Below, piece after piece: positions 11,156 to 25,749 of a stretch of 64,000 nt of DNA. Source of the stretch: Lumnitzera littorea. Lineage: Eukaryota; Streptophyta; Magnoliopsida; Myrtales; Combretaceae. The translations under genes and the position numbers were made by a program. The stretch spans positions 16,453,235-16,517,234 of the forward strand of contig JAMXBB010000009.1 in NCBI GenBank assembly GCA_024138015.1, written 5' to 3'. Every line of letters starts with the position of its first letter. Within the stretch, counting starts at the first letter, position 1. The notes below the pieces were generated by a model that did not search any database, had not been told where the DNA came from, and saw only the letters and a list, made by a program, of their open reading frames with translations.

Positions 11156-14100
11156 AACACGTTTGGAACATCTTTTGATTTCTTGTAAAAAGTAGAATTC
11201 AGTCCACTAATCCCGAATGTTGCTGCAAAGAAAGTTTTGTTTTTACTGAAATATGAAACGCAATGGAGAGTCAAAGAACACTACATACTACTCACCACCA
11301 ACAAGAAGAAATACGGGTCCGGAGAGACAGCCTAATCCAAAAATGATAAATCTCTAACTCAAAAGTGGCCTTATAAATATACACTAAGAATAATGTTTAT
11401 TTTATCTAGCATTACCAATGGGGTACTTCTCAATCGCATTAATAAGGATGGTCTAAGTAATCCAGATTTGATTCTCAAGGTTATTGTTCTCTTTTTCAAT
11501 ACTCTTAATTGAGTATGAATTTACTATCTTTTAACTTACTCAGACACATATTATATTAAAAAGGAAAAAATTTATCTAACCAAGAAGCTTGTTATATGTA
11601 AAGTAGCATGCTCTCGCATTAGATTTTACATAAAAGATCTAAGAGTTAGAAGTCTTTCTTGTCTCTTAGCAAGAAGATTCACATCTTGTTGCTTTCAAGT
11701 GACCAAAAAAAAAAAAAAAAAAAAGAAAAAAAGTTTTTCAATTGTTTCTTACTTTTTCAACAAATTGCATATGATACTTGTAAATGTTGAATTGGCTATA
11801 TCGATATTAATTTTGGCTTGACTTCTTAGAGTAGATATAACGAGTTGGGTTTATAATTCAAATAATCTGTTTATTCATTCTCAATCTCTCTTAAAGAAGC
11901 TCATTCATTTAATGAAGAAAGTTATTGGACTTGAGCTAATGACGAGTTTATCAGGAGAACTTTTGATTGAGTATATTTTATCCTATCTGTTGATCATTAA
12001 AGAGATTTATTTAACAAATGTTATCAAGTTTAAGAGTGTATAAATATTCTATCATGCTTTCTCATTCAACATAATTCTCAAACCAAAAAAACAAGTATTC
12101 TACTATAAAAAAACTCTGCTCTAAGAAATCAAAGCAATCACAATTGTTATGTTGAGGTTCTAGCCTCTTTTGTTGGTTATTTATGCATTAAAGACTTCCA
12201 GATTGTTTGTTCTTTCTTCCTTCCTTCCTTCCATTTCCTCAAAGTCTTCTCTTCATGTATAATCTGCTTGTTGCTTCTCGAGATTACATGAAGTACGAAA
12301 TGCACATGGCACACACATAATTATGCTATTCTTATCACTCGTTGATGTTGTTGATAGGCAATAACATGTTTTGTGGATGTATGAAAAAGGTTGAAAAGAC
12401 TCATTCTTGTCGGCATTCATTGCATCTAAGACACAGGAAAATTTATTTTATCAATACGTCCAAAAGGGAAAATTACACGTGGGGATTAGCTGTTTTTTAT
12501 TAAGTTCAATTATAAAATTCAATTTTTAAGTGATTAAAATAGAAAATTAATATAATATTAGGTAATTCAATTCCATTATAGCTTTACGATGGGTCTGTTA
12601 ATTTTATATGACTTATCACGTTGAGTACATACTTGGATGCCAACATGGTGTATGTTCCCGTACTTCGAAGATTTTTTAAAAAAAAAAAAAAAGGAAAAAG
12701 AAGAAGGAAAAAAGACTATTTGTTTCACAATTTTCCATTTCCTCTAATATAATTATATATTAAAGTGATCTTGAGATATGGTGCTAATAGATGGCTATCA
12801 ATGAAAGCAAGTGGTAGGAGATGAATGTTGTTGATATGTGTATAGAAGAAAGTGATAAAAGAAATATGGAAAAATGAAAACGACTTTTTATTTTCCATCA
12901 ACAATGCAACTTCTTTCTTTTGGTGAAATTTCGCTGTTGATCAACAGCACTATATATTTAGTGTTTTTAATTTTCTTTTTTTCCCCCCCTTGAACAAATT
13001 CATAACTGTTGTTCTTTGTCCTTCATATCTATATCTTAGAACCGACCCCTGCATTAAACTTGCATTAACTTAAGCTAAAAATAGGAATACATGGATATGA
13101 AGCATTGTGTCAGCATTCATGCTGGAGGATATGCATGTGTAGTGCAATCCATATATATATATATATATATATATAGGTTTTAAGTGCTTTGTCACTTGTC
13201 ATCCTTTCTAAAATAATGCATGATGAATCCTCAAAGCCGTGTGTGTGTGTACATCTATTATCTATATATATATATATATACACATATACATAATATACGT
13301 ATGATGAAGGTACAGCTCACTTTTCATAAATATCAAATCAAGTTGGTTTATATTTCTTTTTACATTGTACGTAACCAAACAGCAATTTACACACAGGGAT
13401 TAACTACGTTTGGAATATTATTTAACCCGGGCGTACTACCAACTCCAGTATTATCTTATTTGCATGGATGATAAAATTAGGATTGTAATATGAAAAGGAT
13501 ATCTTGGAAAAATACGACCCAGTGTAGCTTCCTAGGTAAGGGCATCGAAAAAAAAAAAAAAACGAAACAAAAAATTCTTCACATTTTCGTATAATTTATA
13601 AAGTTCAATATTTGAAAATATGATAAATTGCTTTTAAACTCTTAGTAAGTCCCATGGCTACTCTTTGACACAACAATAAAAGTAAGAAGATACACTTTTT
13701 TTTTTTTTTTTTACCCTCTATAATAGGAGGTAAAGTGTAAATTAAGTAATAGAGGAACTTGTATTTACAAGAAAAAGTTTTGAAGGTAAGTTATGCATAT
13801 CTTCAAATGAGGATAAGTGGTATAGGATACATAAGATAGGGTATAAAGCTTTATTCATATCCTCCTATATAAATATTAATTACTAAACTTTTATACTTAA
13901 AACCTGTCTTATGACTTTTTGAAACCACCATGTATTCTGTATCTTGAAACTTGTTTATTTTTTTTTTCCTTTCTTTGAAATATTATATTGGACATATAAT
14001 CAATATCAAACATTTAACTTCATTGGCAATGGGTCAACTAAAAATAATTTGAAAGGAATGAGATTTTATAGTACAAATAAATGATTTCATAATCTATATG

Positions 14101-17100
14101 TATAACAAGTTATATAATATAACTTTTTTAGTGGCGCAAATAAGCTAATAATTGAGATGTTTTTGAGACTTTACTAAACTATGATCAGTAAAAGATGAAA
14201 AGAAAAATGAGATAATAAAAGAAAAGAGAAAGTTTTTTCGAGGAACCTAATCTAAGGGTTTTATGGGTTCGGCTTTTGTTGTTTTTTTTTTTTTTCTTTC
14301 TTTGAGGTTGAAAAAAGATATAACAGTATTATTTATTTATTTATTATTATTCAATTTTTATTACAAAATAGATACATTATACTCTAGATTCTATACCTTA
14401 TATACTTTAAAGTATAGGTTTTGAGGTAGATACAAATTATCATGACTTCGTACCCATACTCATACTCGTATCCATATCTTACTCTATAAGAGTAAATTCT
14501 AAGAAATTACTACTTAAAATTTACCTTATCACTTTTATTATCTATCAAAACCTCCTTATTAAAGTAGGTTCTATGTAGATATACTATATGATATGGTTAT
14601 CCGTTCACTCCTACATTATGCTATTGATAATGTAAATAGACCTTATAAAAACCTTAATATAGGGATTTGGCTTAGTTGAAACCTTAGAGTCATGAGGCCC
14701 TTCGAATCATTTCAATCAACTTAGATTTATATATATAATGTGTTATAGATATATATTACATATTCACTTTGAGTCTAAGAACTAATTAGTTCTAGCACAA
14801 TTTTTAAACCCAAGAACCAAGTAGCTCTAGTGCTATTTTTGACAAAGCTTAAAAGGATTTGCTTATCTTATTTATCGAAATTACAATATACCTATATTGT
14901 GTTACTATATTGTGATATTAGTAACATGGGACAATGAAAGTTAAGACATATCAATAATTAGTCTTATATTTAAAGTAAACTTGTTTTAAAGGTATATTTA
15001 TTTTTTATCACTAATAGCAATACATTTAGTGTCATAAATGGGAAAATTTTTCCTAGTTCACGTACAAATTGCTTAAATTTACATTATAATTAAATTTTAT
15101 ATTATATATTTTTATTTATTTTGTACTAATTAGTAATTATTTTCTAATTTTACTTGGTGAACTATTATGAACTCGAAGATTCTATGATTTTGGAGTGATC
15201 AATTGCCCTTAACCTGTGGACCCATCAAGTTCACGGAGAGACCGTAAACTGCCACATAGGGTAAGTCTTTCCTTAGATCCATTGATGATTTACTTTAAGC
15301 ACTTAACTTTTAAAAATGTGACTTTTCCTCCACATGAACATAAAACTCTAAAATAATTGCTATTTATAGTTCTTTTAATAATGTTTTGAAGAATTTAGCA
15401 ATAGTTTGGAAGTCATTTACATATTATAAAGATCTTATGAGATGAGAAGTTATAGTTTAAAAAATTCGTCCACACATTTCAGTTAGTTTAGAGGGTTGTA
15501 TATGTAATCATCCCTACTTATAAGGTGTGATTGCATATACACTTATAAACTATCCACGAGGCACAAATAAATCTTTAAATGTTGAAAGTATGTTTTAATT
15601 TAGAAAAATTTTGAAATTGTACTAGTAACCCGGAAAAGCATCGCTCAAGCCTATAAAATCAGGAGATTTTAGTAACGTTTTGGTGTTATTTCATTTTCGA
15701 AACATTATAATAATGTAAAATCACATTGGATTTATTTGCTTGGTTAATAGTCTAGAAAATGTATTATCAATTTGTCTCATGTGTAATTTATACTTTTGTT
15801 GGAGATTTTATGTTTTCGTCCTTTATTTTAATATAATCGGTTCCATTCATTATCTCATCATTGATTTTTATATTTTTAAATTTGAATTATTAGATTCACA
15901 GTTTATTTAATAGTTTAAATTTAAAGATGATCAAATTAAGAGTGAGATGGTTGGTAATATCTATTTAATTTCTTTTAAAAAAGAGAAAATTATAAAAAAA
16001 ATCCCAATTTTATGCATAGACTTTTTTACGCGTTAAATTCTAAACAAAGAAAATCGGTAGGGTCCGGCGCTAATTACTCCCTTAATAGTCAAGGTTGATG
16101 AGTTTCATGCTCCCCTAGAGCATGTCGTGGCTATTTGGACAGCGACACATGACCGCAAGTTAGACGACACTTAACTTTATAAGATGTGCATCCCCTGGAT
16201 TTCATGGGCCACATGTTTTCGTTTGCCTGTGCTCCTCAAATCGTTTCAATTAAATATCTTCTTGGTCGTCCACCCTTCTCAATAGCTTTCACATCGGACC
16301 TCCGGTCCAATTCGGAAATCTTTACGCGGAAAGTTTGGAAATTTGAAAAAGAAAACAAAGAAAGCTCATATATCAAGAAAAAAAAAAAAGATACTTTTAT
16401 AGCTCATCTTTGTCATGGATCCATTGCATAAGAACCTAGGTTAAGCTTTCTTGATAAAAAGTGCTTATATGGTCAAGCTATAGTCTTAAATAGGGTTCGA
16501 TCTTTAATTACTAATTTTTGTATCTCTTGTATAAATACCCATATATTCAACCTTTTTTTCTATTTTTTTTTAACAACCATATTGTACTTAAAGAGAGAGA
16601 ATTTAAACATAATTCATTTAGTTGGAAAATCAATAATTATATCATTAAACTATAATAGGATATATTCAACTTATAAATAAATGCAAAAATAATAAAAATA
16701 CCAAATATAAAGATAGTTAAAAAGATGTTAAGGAGTTTTTCTTAAAAACCTAATTATAAAGCAGCGGAGTTTTGCAATAAAAGAGTTTTTTAAGATATTG
16801 ATTTGGTAATTTAGAGCGGTTACGAAATTACCGTGGCAGATTCAATACTTTTACGATAGAATTTTTAGGCAGCCATGTCTCGGGTTTAATATATAATCAA
16901 GATATACGTGGACGAGACCGCGTTTATTTGGGGACAGGAAAAATGATAATCGATGGCTCCAACGCTGGGGACGCAATGACTTGACATGTCTAACGAGGAT
17001 GGACCCATGACCCTAACGACATGGATTTTAATGGAAATCAATCGCACATGAGCCCCGTGACCTTCACACCATGTCTTAAGGAAGAAGCATAGTAGGTTTA

Positions 17101-19140
17101 GTTGAATGTGATTATTGGAAGCATACTTAATAGCTAATTCATTTGTTCACTGTAGCTGATGCCAACACACAATTGGTAGGTCCTTCAATTGATTAGAATC
17201 TTCTTGACGTGGATGATTTTTGTATATGACAATTGATCTTCAATAGTATTCTTATTAGTGATAATTTGTTCCTTTTTTATTTTATTTTTTTCTTTTTGGA
17301 GGCATCTAATTCAGTCATTAAGAAATTTTGTATAGTTATGAGTACTAGTCTCATTATAGAATAGGTTGGGTACTGAGTTTTATAAAATAGTTTTTTTTTT
17401 TTTGGGTAAATATTTTATGATGTAGTTGATTGAAAAAAAAAAAAAAGTCTGAACTTAAGACTAAATTGAATCAATAAAGTATATGAACACATATTCTGTT
17501 GAACCTTCAAAGTTGGGTCTACTAGTACAACTGCACAAAACTCTTTTAGTCATCATATATTTAATTCATCAATTTATTATGACAAAACTATTTTTAGAGG
17601 CAACATTATGATATTTTGAGCCCACTTTTCGGTCTTCAAAATAATGGAAAATGTGAAAATCAAGTTGGTATTTAGTTGTAATTTCAACCAAATAGGATAT
17701 TCATAACGATATAAGGACAAATGGGCTTCATGAAGAGGCTATATCCTTGCTTTACCTCATCTGGTCATTTCATCATCCTAGAAAATGAATAGTTCTTAAA
17801 ATAACATTACAAGGATATGGGAAAATATAAAATTTTGATAAAAAATGGAAAAAGTTATAACCGTTAGAAGTAAACTGAATGCAAAACACGAGAGTTAAAG
17901 TTTTATTAGTATTTGCTTCCAAAACCAAGAGTAACTTAAGGATATTCCTACCTAAGTGAATATAAAGAATGTGCTTAGGAATTTGCAAGAGATTGTGTTT
18001 AAAAAGGTACGGAAACGAGTTTTAGTTCACAAATCAATTTGTTTAACCTACTTAAAACTGAGTGTTTTAAGTATGTTTAAAAAGCAGGATAAATAAATTT
18101 GATCTGTTTAACTTATATACTAAAGTGGATAGAGTTGAGTTGGTTTATTTAATCCATTTATGTTTTTAATTTATGGATCAATCTATTTAACCTTTTAAAA
18201 TAGTGAGTTACGATTGATAATTTTGATCCACTGAAAAAATGGATCAAATGAACTCAACAAATTTAACTTGTAAGTTGAAGTGAATTAGATCAAGTTGACC
18301 TATTTAAACTACATACAGTCCATTATTCCCCATTAGACATGATGGATAGCTCGCCCATGAAGTATAATTTTTCAACAAGTTCAATTGGGCTAAAAGTTTG
18401 GAAGAAAACTTTATTACATTTTTTCATGTCATTATGTATAAAATGTACATACAAAAACGAAAAGATTTTATTTTGTGAGAATTACAATAGAAGAATCAAG
18501 TTTAGGAATTAGTTTTAATAAATAATTAGTATTTCAAAAAGTTTAAATTTTGATTTAAATAAGTGATTAATATTTTAAGAAATTTATATAAGTGATTAAT
18601 ATTTTATAAATTGATTTAAACAATTTTATGAAATAACTATTATATTATATTATTATAATTATCAAATTCCTTATTTAAATCATTTTGTTATTTAAATATT
18701 TTAAGACATTGATCTCTTATATAAATTTAGTTTTAAATATTAAAATTTATATTGCTTGTTAAATTAAATTTTGCTTGTTGAAAATTTCGAGACGTTGTAA
18801 TTCTTCCTTTTTATTTTTGCTTGTTAAATTAAATAATGTCACCGTCATGTTGTCATATACTAAATTTCGCAAAAGGGGAAAAGGAAAATCTATATTGTTG
18901 GTCAGACGTGCGCGTGACGGTCATGAAAAATGCTTGCCGAAAATTAAAATAAATTAAAAATTCCCGACCATGGGACCCCTAAGAAAGTTTAACAGAGTCA
19001 ATATTCATTCAATAAAATATAAGGTGCTTTTAAGGCGAGTTGAGTAGTTGATCTTTGATGTGATTGCGGTCTCTCTTTCGTTACAGTATACTTGTCTTAT
19101 GGTCTAAGTATTCAAATATACCCCGTCCGAAGAAAAACAC
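11156..19140. other. Long intergenic region without recognisable genes
   Basis: About 8 kb of AT-rich DNA. It has poly-A and poly-T tracts (11704-11730, 13546-13570, 13697-13712, 17390-17404), (TA)n runs at 13151-13175 and 13263-13280, and a CTTC run near 12218-12235. The 18480-18760 stretch repeats the phrase 'AAGTGATTAATATTTTA', like the 53560-53760 stretch. Short open frames here have no family features. I see no exons, RNA genes or clear transposon ends. Confidence 0.5.
13151..13175. repeat. (AT)n microsatellite
   Basis: Direct dinucleotide run. A second, shorter TA run lies at 13263-13280. Confidence 0.85.
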
Positions 19141-19160
19141 CCATATATATATTATAGATA
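19141..19160 (+). promoter_or_regulatory. Possible TATA box for the RING-H2 gene
   Basis: A TATATATATTATA stretch lies about 60-75 bp before the ATG at 19216. Its position suits a core promoter with a short leader, but AT-rich DNA produces such matches by chance and no transcript data are available. Confidence 0.3.
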
Positions 19161-19215
19161 ATTCACCATAACATGCCCAAGATTACTCATAATTCTTGTG
19201 AATTTTAGATAAAGT

Positions 19216-21038
19216 ATGGATTTTTACGAATACCCATCTCGATTTTCTGTCCCATTAACGTACGAAGTTAGGAATTTGGTTGAAAGAATCAGAGAAATGT
19301 GCAGCATGGCTGTTTCGGTGGTTGTTGGGAATGTTTTTTCAGCGATCTTCACATTTTTCTTTGCATTAGGTGAGTTTATTTCATAATTTAATGATGTTTT
19401 CGATCATCATTGTTGATTGATCCGTTCATTTTTGTTATAGGGTTGTCAGAACTTTACTTGATCAGTTGACTTTTTTCTTGGTCTTGGATCATTTCATTTA
19501 TGGAGTTTATTTTGGTTTGTGTGTTGAATTATAGTTCCTGTGTCGGAAAGATGGAAACTTTCATGGGATATGGCAGGATTTTGATTAATTTGGGGTTCTG
19601 GTGGGTGGTTGAAAGGGTTTCAGACATGGATTTTATTCTGAACGTTCAGTTCAAGCATGAAGAGAGAGGGAGAGAGAAAGAGGGTGCGATCTCCAGGTTG
19701 TTGTCTGTGCTGTATTTCGTGTTAAATTTGAAAAGTGTGAAAACCTACGAAATCGGTTGGATATTCTGAACGATCGTTTTATTCTGTGATTTTGTCTATT
19801 TGAAAATTTCGAATCATACATGATTAGTTGTATTGTGTCCATTTCAGATTTTGATTCCATAGATTGTGTTTCAGGTCGAATCGCGTAACCTCGTTTCATG
19901 CGATATTAAGGGAGATGAGGGAAGAGAGAAGACATTTTCTGTAGGCTGTAGGTTGAGTAATTTTGTAGTATTTCTTTGATCTGAAGTGATATCACATTCA
20001 TAAAAAGTCTGTTTTGACATATTTGCACAGGAATTTCTGGGGAATAATGACTTCGAATCCACCATTATTTACACGATTCGACTCGCCTAGATTCTTTTCG
20101 CACACTGAAAATATTGCAAAAATGTATAATTATAGTTTCCTTTCTCTTGCAGTTGGCACATTGTTGGGTGCCATGACAGGGGCTTTAATTGGCCAAGAGA
20201 CGGAGAGTGGATTTGTCCGTGGGGCAGCAGTTGGAGCCATATCCGGTGCTGTTTTCTCTATTGAAGTATTTGAATGCTCTCTGATCTTGTGGCAATCTGA
20301 TGAGACCGGCATAAGATGTCTTCTATATTTGGTCAGTAATTTTACTTCTAAATTATGATATTTCGATCCAGCCGTATCATTTGGCTCTAATTATTAGATA
20401 TTAACGCAATTCTTGCACTCTAATTGTTGATTTTCGATGAAAATATAGATCGATGTTATTGTGAGCCTTTTGAGCGGGCGGCTTGTACGTGAACGGATAG
20501 GTCCAGCTATGCTCAGTGCAGTGCAAAATCAGGTATGCTTGAGTTGAGTTCAAAGATAAGTCATAATTACATGACATTGCAATGCCCTCAGGGAATACCA
20601 TTTTCTTACTCTATGTATGTCTTTTATTAGATGAGTGCTGTCGAACCACGGTTTGAGGATGTCCAGAACATCTTTGATACTGGAGGAACAAAAGGATTGT
20701 CTGGTGATTTGGTTGAAAAGATACCAACGATCACCATTACTAGCAATAATAATACCGACGCCTCTGGGGAGAAAGTGGCTTGTTCCGTTTGTCTTCAGGT
20801 GCGCATTGAACTGTTCTAAACTATTTCTCGTGTAACTTGTAGAATGCATAAGAAATGGGTGTAAAAGGTTATCAAGCTTATACAATTTAACGATCTCGAT
20901 CCATTTTTTCCTCAGGATTTTCAGCTAGGAGAAACAGTTCGAAGCTTGCCACAATGTCATCACTTGTTTCATCTACCCTGTATTGATAAATGGCTCTTGA
21001 GGCATGCCTCTTGCCCGCTTTGCAGAAGAGATCTGTAA
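19216..21038 (+). CDS. NEP1-interacting protein-like RING-H2 membrane protein
   Basis: Five exons with GT-AG introns: 19216-19369, 20153-20331, 20449-20532, 20631-20798 and 20916-21038, giving 235 codons plus stop with no frame break. Residues about 30-70 are hydrophobic and glycine-rich (FSAIFTFFFALVGTLLGAMT), indicating one or two membrane segments. A conserved middle follows (IGQETESGFVRGAAVGAISG; VSLLSGRLVRERIGPAMLSA). The RING-H2 finger at residues 190-231 has spacing C-x2-C-x15-C-x-H-x2-H-x2-C-x10-C-x2-C with all eight ligands. This architecture matches Arabidopsis NIP1/NIP2, which bind the phage-type RNA polymerase RpoTmp and are reported at chloroplast membranes. RING-H2 domains usually act as E3 ubiquitin ligases; that activity is inferred. 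The start is the first ATG giving the family N-terminus. Intron 1 (19370-20152) is the longest. Confidence 0.95.
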
Positions 21039-22669
21039 AACTTTCTGTAATTTACAATAGAATTAGTTCCTTTCCACATTTACTCTATACTAATTCTTCT
21101 AGACGCTGCTTAGTTTCATGGTAAATATAGTTGAATGATATATCCGGGGTCTGCTTCTGCGCTTTTGTTTGCCCTGATGATGGACGGAATCATGCTTGTA
21201 CAAAGTCTTTGAGTTCTGCACAGATTTTATAAACCTTACTCTTAGTATGCAGTTTCTGTTCCCCACACACACACATATATTCCTTTTAAATTCTTTTCTT
21301 GCAATTATGGGAAATTGTATTAATCATGTTGGATTCAGGACAGTCTCAGCGGGCAGAATTTATCTGTCATCTCGGCATGCATGAAGAACATTTGATGTCA
21401 GGATCCCTTTGAATTTTATTCTTCCAAGTTTTTTTTTTAAATTTTTTTCGGGATCCATGATTTTGCAGTCATTTACATGATCTGGAGTAGTTGATCTAAT
21501 TAAGGCTGTGGCCCATAAGAAAGTGAAGAGGAATGAATTTCCAAGGAAAGAAAGTGAATGGAAAATAATTATATGATACCTTGTTTGTTTGTATAAGGAA
21601 GGAAGGAAGGAAAGTTAGCAATATGAATTTTTATTGTCGCAAAATATCATAACAGCTCTTAAAATATTAAAATATACATTTATCTTCAGGATAAGATTGT
21701 AAATTTAAACTAATTCCTTCCAATTGCAGAGAATTATTCTTGTGAGCTCATGAGCAAGTTTCCCCTTCAAATTCCATCCTCAATCCCTTCCCCTCCTTTT
21801 TTCCAAATAGAGGAAAAGTTCTTAAAATTCTCACTTTCCATCTGCTCCTCTTTACATCCCTCAATCCAAACTTCTGTGCATATAATTACTAGCTTTAATG
21901 GTAGATCATGGTGATTATTAACCTGCTGGAATTCAGGTTATAGAATTAATGTCTCAAAATATCATGGTAATGTTGTGGCTACCTTACAAAGATTTAAGGT
22001 TTTCGGGACCTACAACATCAGGTCCCCCTAATTGGATTCATTTGCGAAAAGGGAAAGGCTTCTTTATGGGTCATGTCATCGAGCAGTAATGGTGAGAAAG
22101 GAGTTAATGGGTGTGTAGTTGTTGCTTTGGCCCGCAAATGTTTATGAGAGAAACATTAAATACGTGGTTGAATGGATAAGGTGGTGATGGGTTCAGTTCA
22201 GCCCTGAAACTGAAATCAAATCCACTTATTGGATATTTCCTTTTCCCGATGAACAACCTACTCTCCATTTCTCCAAGATCTTTGAACCGGAGGGATGCCC
22301 AACCAAATTGTGACATAACGGCTTTGGTTAGAGCGCTATGGTTAGAGTTAAAACTAAAATAAGGAAATTTTCTGTATGTGTCGATGACTCGTCTCGAATG
22401 AATATCGGATGTATTCGAAACGGTAATACTGTTTCATTAATTGACTTCTCCTTTATGCAAAACAATTGCGACACGTGGGATTGTCTCATATATATTCGGT
22501 TTTTCATTTCGGTTCAATTGTTCTTCTCATATATCATAGCTCCTAAAATATACTAGCTGTCCTTAACTCAGGAAAAGAGAGAGAGAGAGAGAGAGGTAAA
22601 AACAAATAAGTTAAGACTTGGAAAATTGTATGTAAGCGTCAAAATGAAAAGGTATATGATATTTGTACG
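21039..22669. other. 3' flank of the RING-H2 gene and intergenic DNA
   Basis: No further gene seen. It has a GGAA repeat near 21597-21612, a poly-T tract near 21431, and an (AG)n run near 22575-22594. The first 200-300 bp should include the 3' untranslated region of the RING-H2 gene; no clear AATAAA signal decides its end. Confidence 0.45.
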
Positions 22670-24002
22670 TGATGAGTTTCGAATTGGTTATATTTTATTT
22701 AGTAATTTTCTATAATTTTTTTTAAACTTTAAGTTTATTTTTATATAATAATATTTAATTAAGTAAAATTTTGTTTTTAAGGTTTTGAAACGATCTATAT
22801 GAGAAAACGAGAAAATATAAATAAATTTTATTCAAAACGAAATTAAAATAAGTAAGTTATGAATGTTTGAAAATTAATACAACCAAACAATACGATTGTA
22901 TCGTTTCTAGGTAAAATTAGAGTTGATTTTTTTATTGTTACAATTTAAAACACAACTATATCGTCTATCGTGTTGATTCTAGTTTAAAAAAAAAAACAAA
23001 CGTAAAGCACAATTAAGTATACGATAAAAAGATACGATTGTATCCTTGATTGTGTCTTTTTCAATTAACTTATTATTTTTATTTCTTGATATATAAAGCC
23101 TTGTTATAGTTTATTTGGGAGAACTTTTTGGCATAACTTTGAGGTAGTTTTTAAAGTTAAGAACAAATAAAAAAGCAAAAAGAAGAGAATATTTCAAGAT
23201 TTAATTTTATTTAGATTTCAAGATACTTTTTCCTATAATTTTCTACTCTTTGTTTTTAGATTTTTATTTTATGATGTATAATGAGTAGATATTTGATATA
23301 TGGGTTCTGTGAGACCTAAATCTATTCATGTAACATAATTAGTATTTAATTAATTTAGTTCTTTATTATTTTCTTGGTTCAACTATGTTTATTTCATAAT
23401 TTAGGTTATTATTTTCATGAGTAGTAATCTAGAGTTTGATATCTTAAAAGAGAATCGAAAGATTTCTTATAAGATTATATTTAAGCATAGTTGATGAAAA
23501 CTATTATAAGATTAGAGATAATTTGCAAGATTCTTTTGGATTTTAAATTAAAGCGTAGAGAATTTATTATTCAATAATGCAATCTTAGATTATACTATTG
23601 AGAAAAGATTATAATAGGTGATTTTAGGATTAGAGTTAATTGGCTTGAGAAAGCGATTAATTTTAGTAGAGAATTCTCTTGATCAAGAAAGAATAAAGAA
23701 TAAATTATATTATCTTTAGGAAAATCACATGTTAAATTTATGGGGAAATAAGATCTAGGTATAATATTAAATGTTAAATTAATTGAATTATTTTCTTGTT
23801 AATTCTTGAATTACATCTTAGTTAATTTTTAAATTAGCTTTAGTAGTAACTTAGATTTAATTCTTCAAGATTCTTGAAATTTAATTTGCCAATTAGATAA
23901 TAAAGATTTAGTTAGTATTAGTAATCGTACTAGTCTCTATGAGATTGACATTTAGACTTAATCCGCTATATTATAAACAGATAGGTGTATTTGCCTATAT
24001 CA
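22670..24002 (+). repeat. 5' LTR of the gypsy element
   Basis: 1333 bp, colinear with 30861-32176. It begins TGATGAGTTTCGAATTGG, contains a TATATAAAGCC promoter-like word near 23090, and ends TTTGCCTATATCA. Confidence 0.88.
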
Positions 24003-24145
24003 AGTTTTTGGTGCTATTGCTGAGGACTTCTGATATTAAGAAAGCTAGTAAATTTATTAATCTAACAATTTTTTTTTTTTTATCTTTTCTCGAATTCTTT
24101 TCTTTTCTTGGTACGATCTTAACTAAATTATATATTTTCTTTAGT

Positions 24146-25150
24146 GTAGTGCTTGACAAGAAGCCAGTCAAAGGATTTGATTAAAATTGATCCTAAGATT
24201 GAGAGGACGGCTTTATGCAATTTGAGGCAATTATTTGTAAAAGAAACAGCAGAGACGATAAACCAAGGATCTCCGATTAGATTGAAAGGTGAAGTGGAGT
24301 TATTAGAGGGTAAAGTCAAGGATCAAGTGATAGAATAAGAATTTGATCACGAAAGCTTACCCAACAACATCATGGCTAATAACGAGGATTGGAATCGAAC
24401 CATGCTAGATTACTCCGATCCATCATTAATTGGTACTCAGTCTTGCATCAACTAACCAATTGTTGCAGCTAGTAACTTCAAGATCAAGCCGAACATTATT
24501 TAGATGGTATAGCAGTTTGTATAATTTGACAGCCTCCAAGATGAAGATCTTAATGCGCATATTTTCAGTTTTTTGAAAATATGTGATACTTTCAAGATTA
24601 ACAGGGCAATTAATGATACTATTTAACTATGACTCTTTTCATTTTCTTTGTGCGGCTGAGCTAAGTAGTGGTTGAATTCCTTAGAAAGGAATTTAATCAC
24701 AACCTAGAATGAATTGGTAGAAAAATTCTTGGAGAAATATTTTCCACTAACGAATATTGTAAAGCTTTGAGTTGACATCTCATTTTTTGCTCAGATAGAG
24801 GGTAAGACTTTATATGACACATAGGAGCACTTTAAGGACTTGTTAAGGCAGTGCCCACGTCACAATCTCCTTCTTTGGATGAAGATGCAAACTTTTTACA
24901 ATGGTCTTAACCCTTCTACTAGACAAATGATAAATACAACAGCTAAAGGTACACTTAATATTAAGACACTAGAAGAAGTCCAAGTTTTGGTAAAAGGTAT
25001 GGCCATGAATAATTACCAATGGGAGAATATAAGGGGGAAGCAAAAAGTTACAGGCGTATTTGAGCTTAATGTTGTACAGTCTCTAGCTACTCAGGTGGAG
25101 ATGTTAAGTAAAAAAATTGAATCCCACTTGATTGATTCGCAACAACCATA
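24146..25150 (+). pseudogene. gag of the gypsy element, frame-broken
   Basis: Translation starts with MTRSQSKDLIK and continues through gag-like words ('SDPSLIGTQS', 'ASNFKIKPNIIQMV', 'ALCNLRQLFVKE', 'HFKDLLRQCPRHNLL', 'TFYNGLNPSTRQMI', 'TLEEVQVLVKGMAMNNYQW'). These match the capsid region of Athila-type gypsy gag, ending in a VEMLSKKIESHL coiled stretch. Several in-frame stops, for example after DQVIE and after LFSFSLCG, make it non-functional. Weak gag tail sequence continues to about 25700. Confidence 0.8.
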
Positions 25151-25749
25151 ATGCAACCACAACAATTTCATCCAAGAAGGGATTGTAGGTTGCGAGTAGA
25201 TAGAACATGTTGATTTTTTACGAAAACCCGCAAAGCCCGAGTATAATCTTTACAGTAATACCTATAATCTAGGGTGGAGAGATCACCTTGACTTTTCATG
25301 GGGAAGATAAAATCAAGGTTAAGGCTAATAGTGGCAGGCAAGGAATCAACCACAGCAAAGATTCAATTTGCCTCCATTGGGATTTCAACAACCAACAACA
25401 CCTCCACTTGCTCTAGAGAAGAAGTTAGAAAACCTCTTAGAAAAATATATTCAGTTTAATGAGACTAGAATGCAACAAACATAAGCCTCTTTAAGGAATA
25501 AAGAAGCCTCTATCAACAACCTGGAGACTCAAATTGGTTAGATCGCTAAAATTTTAAATGAGAGACAATAAGGATCATTGCCTGGGAACACTGAAACAAA
25601 CCTTAGGAAACATGTCAATACAGTGACCTTAAGAAGTGGTAGAGAATTGTAAGTTGAGAAAATGGACGAAAAGAAATAGTTGAGAAAAAGGTAGAGATCA
25701 AGAGTGATGAGAATCAAGCTATGGGGCCCCTGACTCGCAACCAAGCTTG

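Noticed and set aside
18010..18310. Possible copy of the 36375-36672 repeat
   Set aside because: They share similar words (GTTTAAC, AAATGGATC) but no clear colinear alignment or shared ends could be seen by eye.
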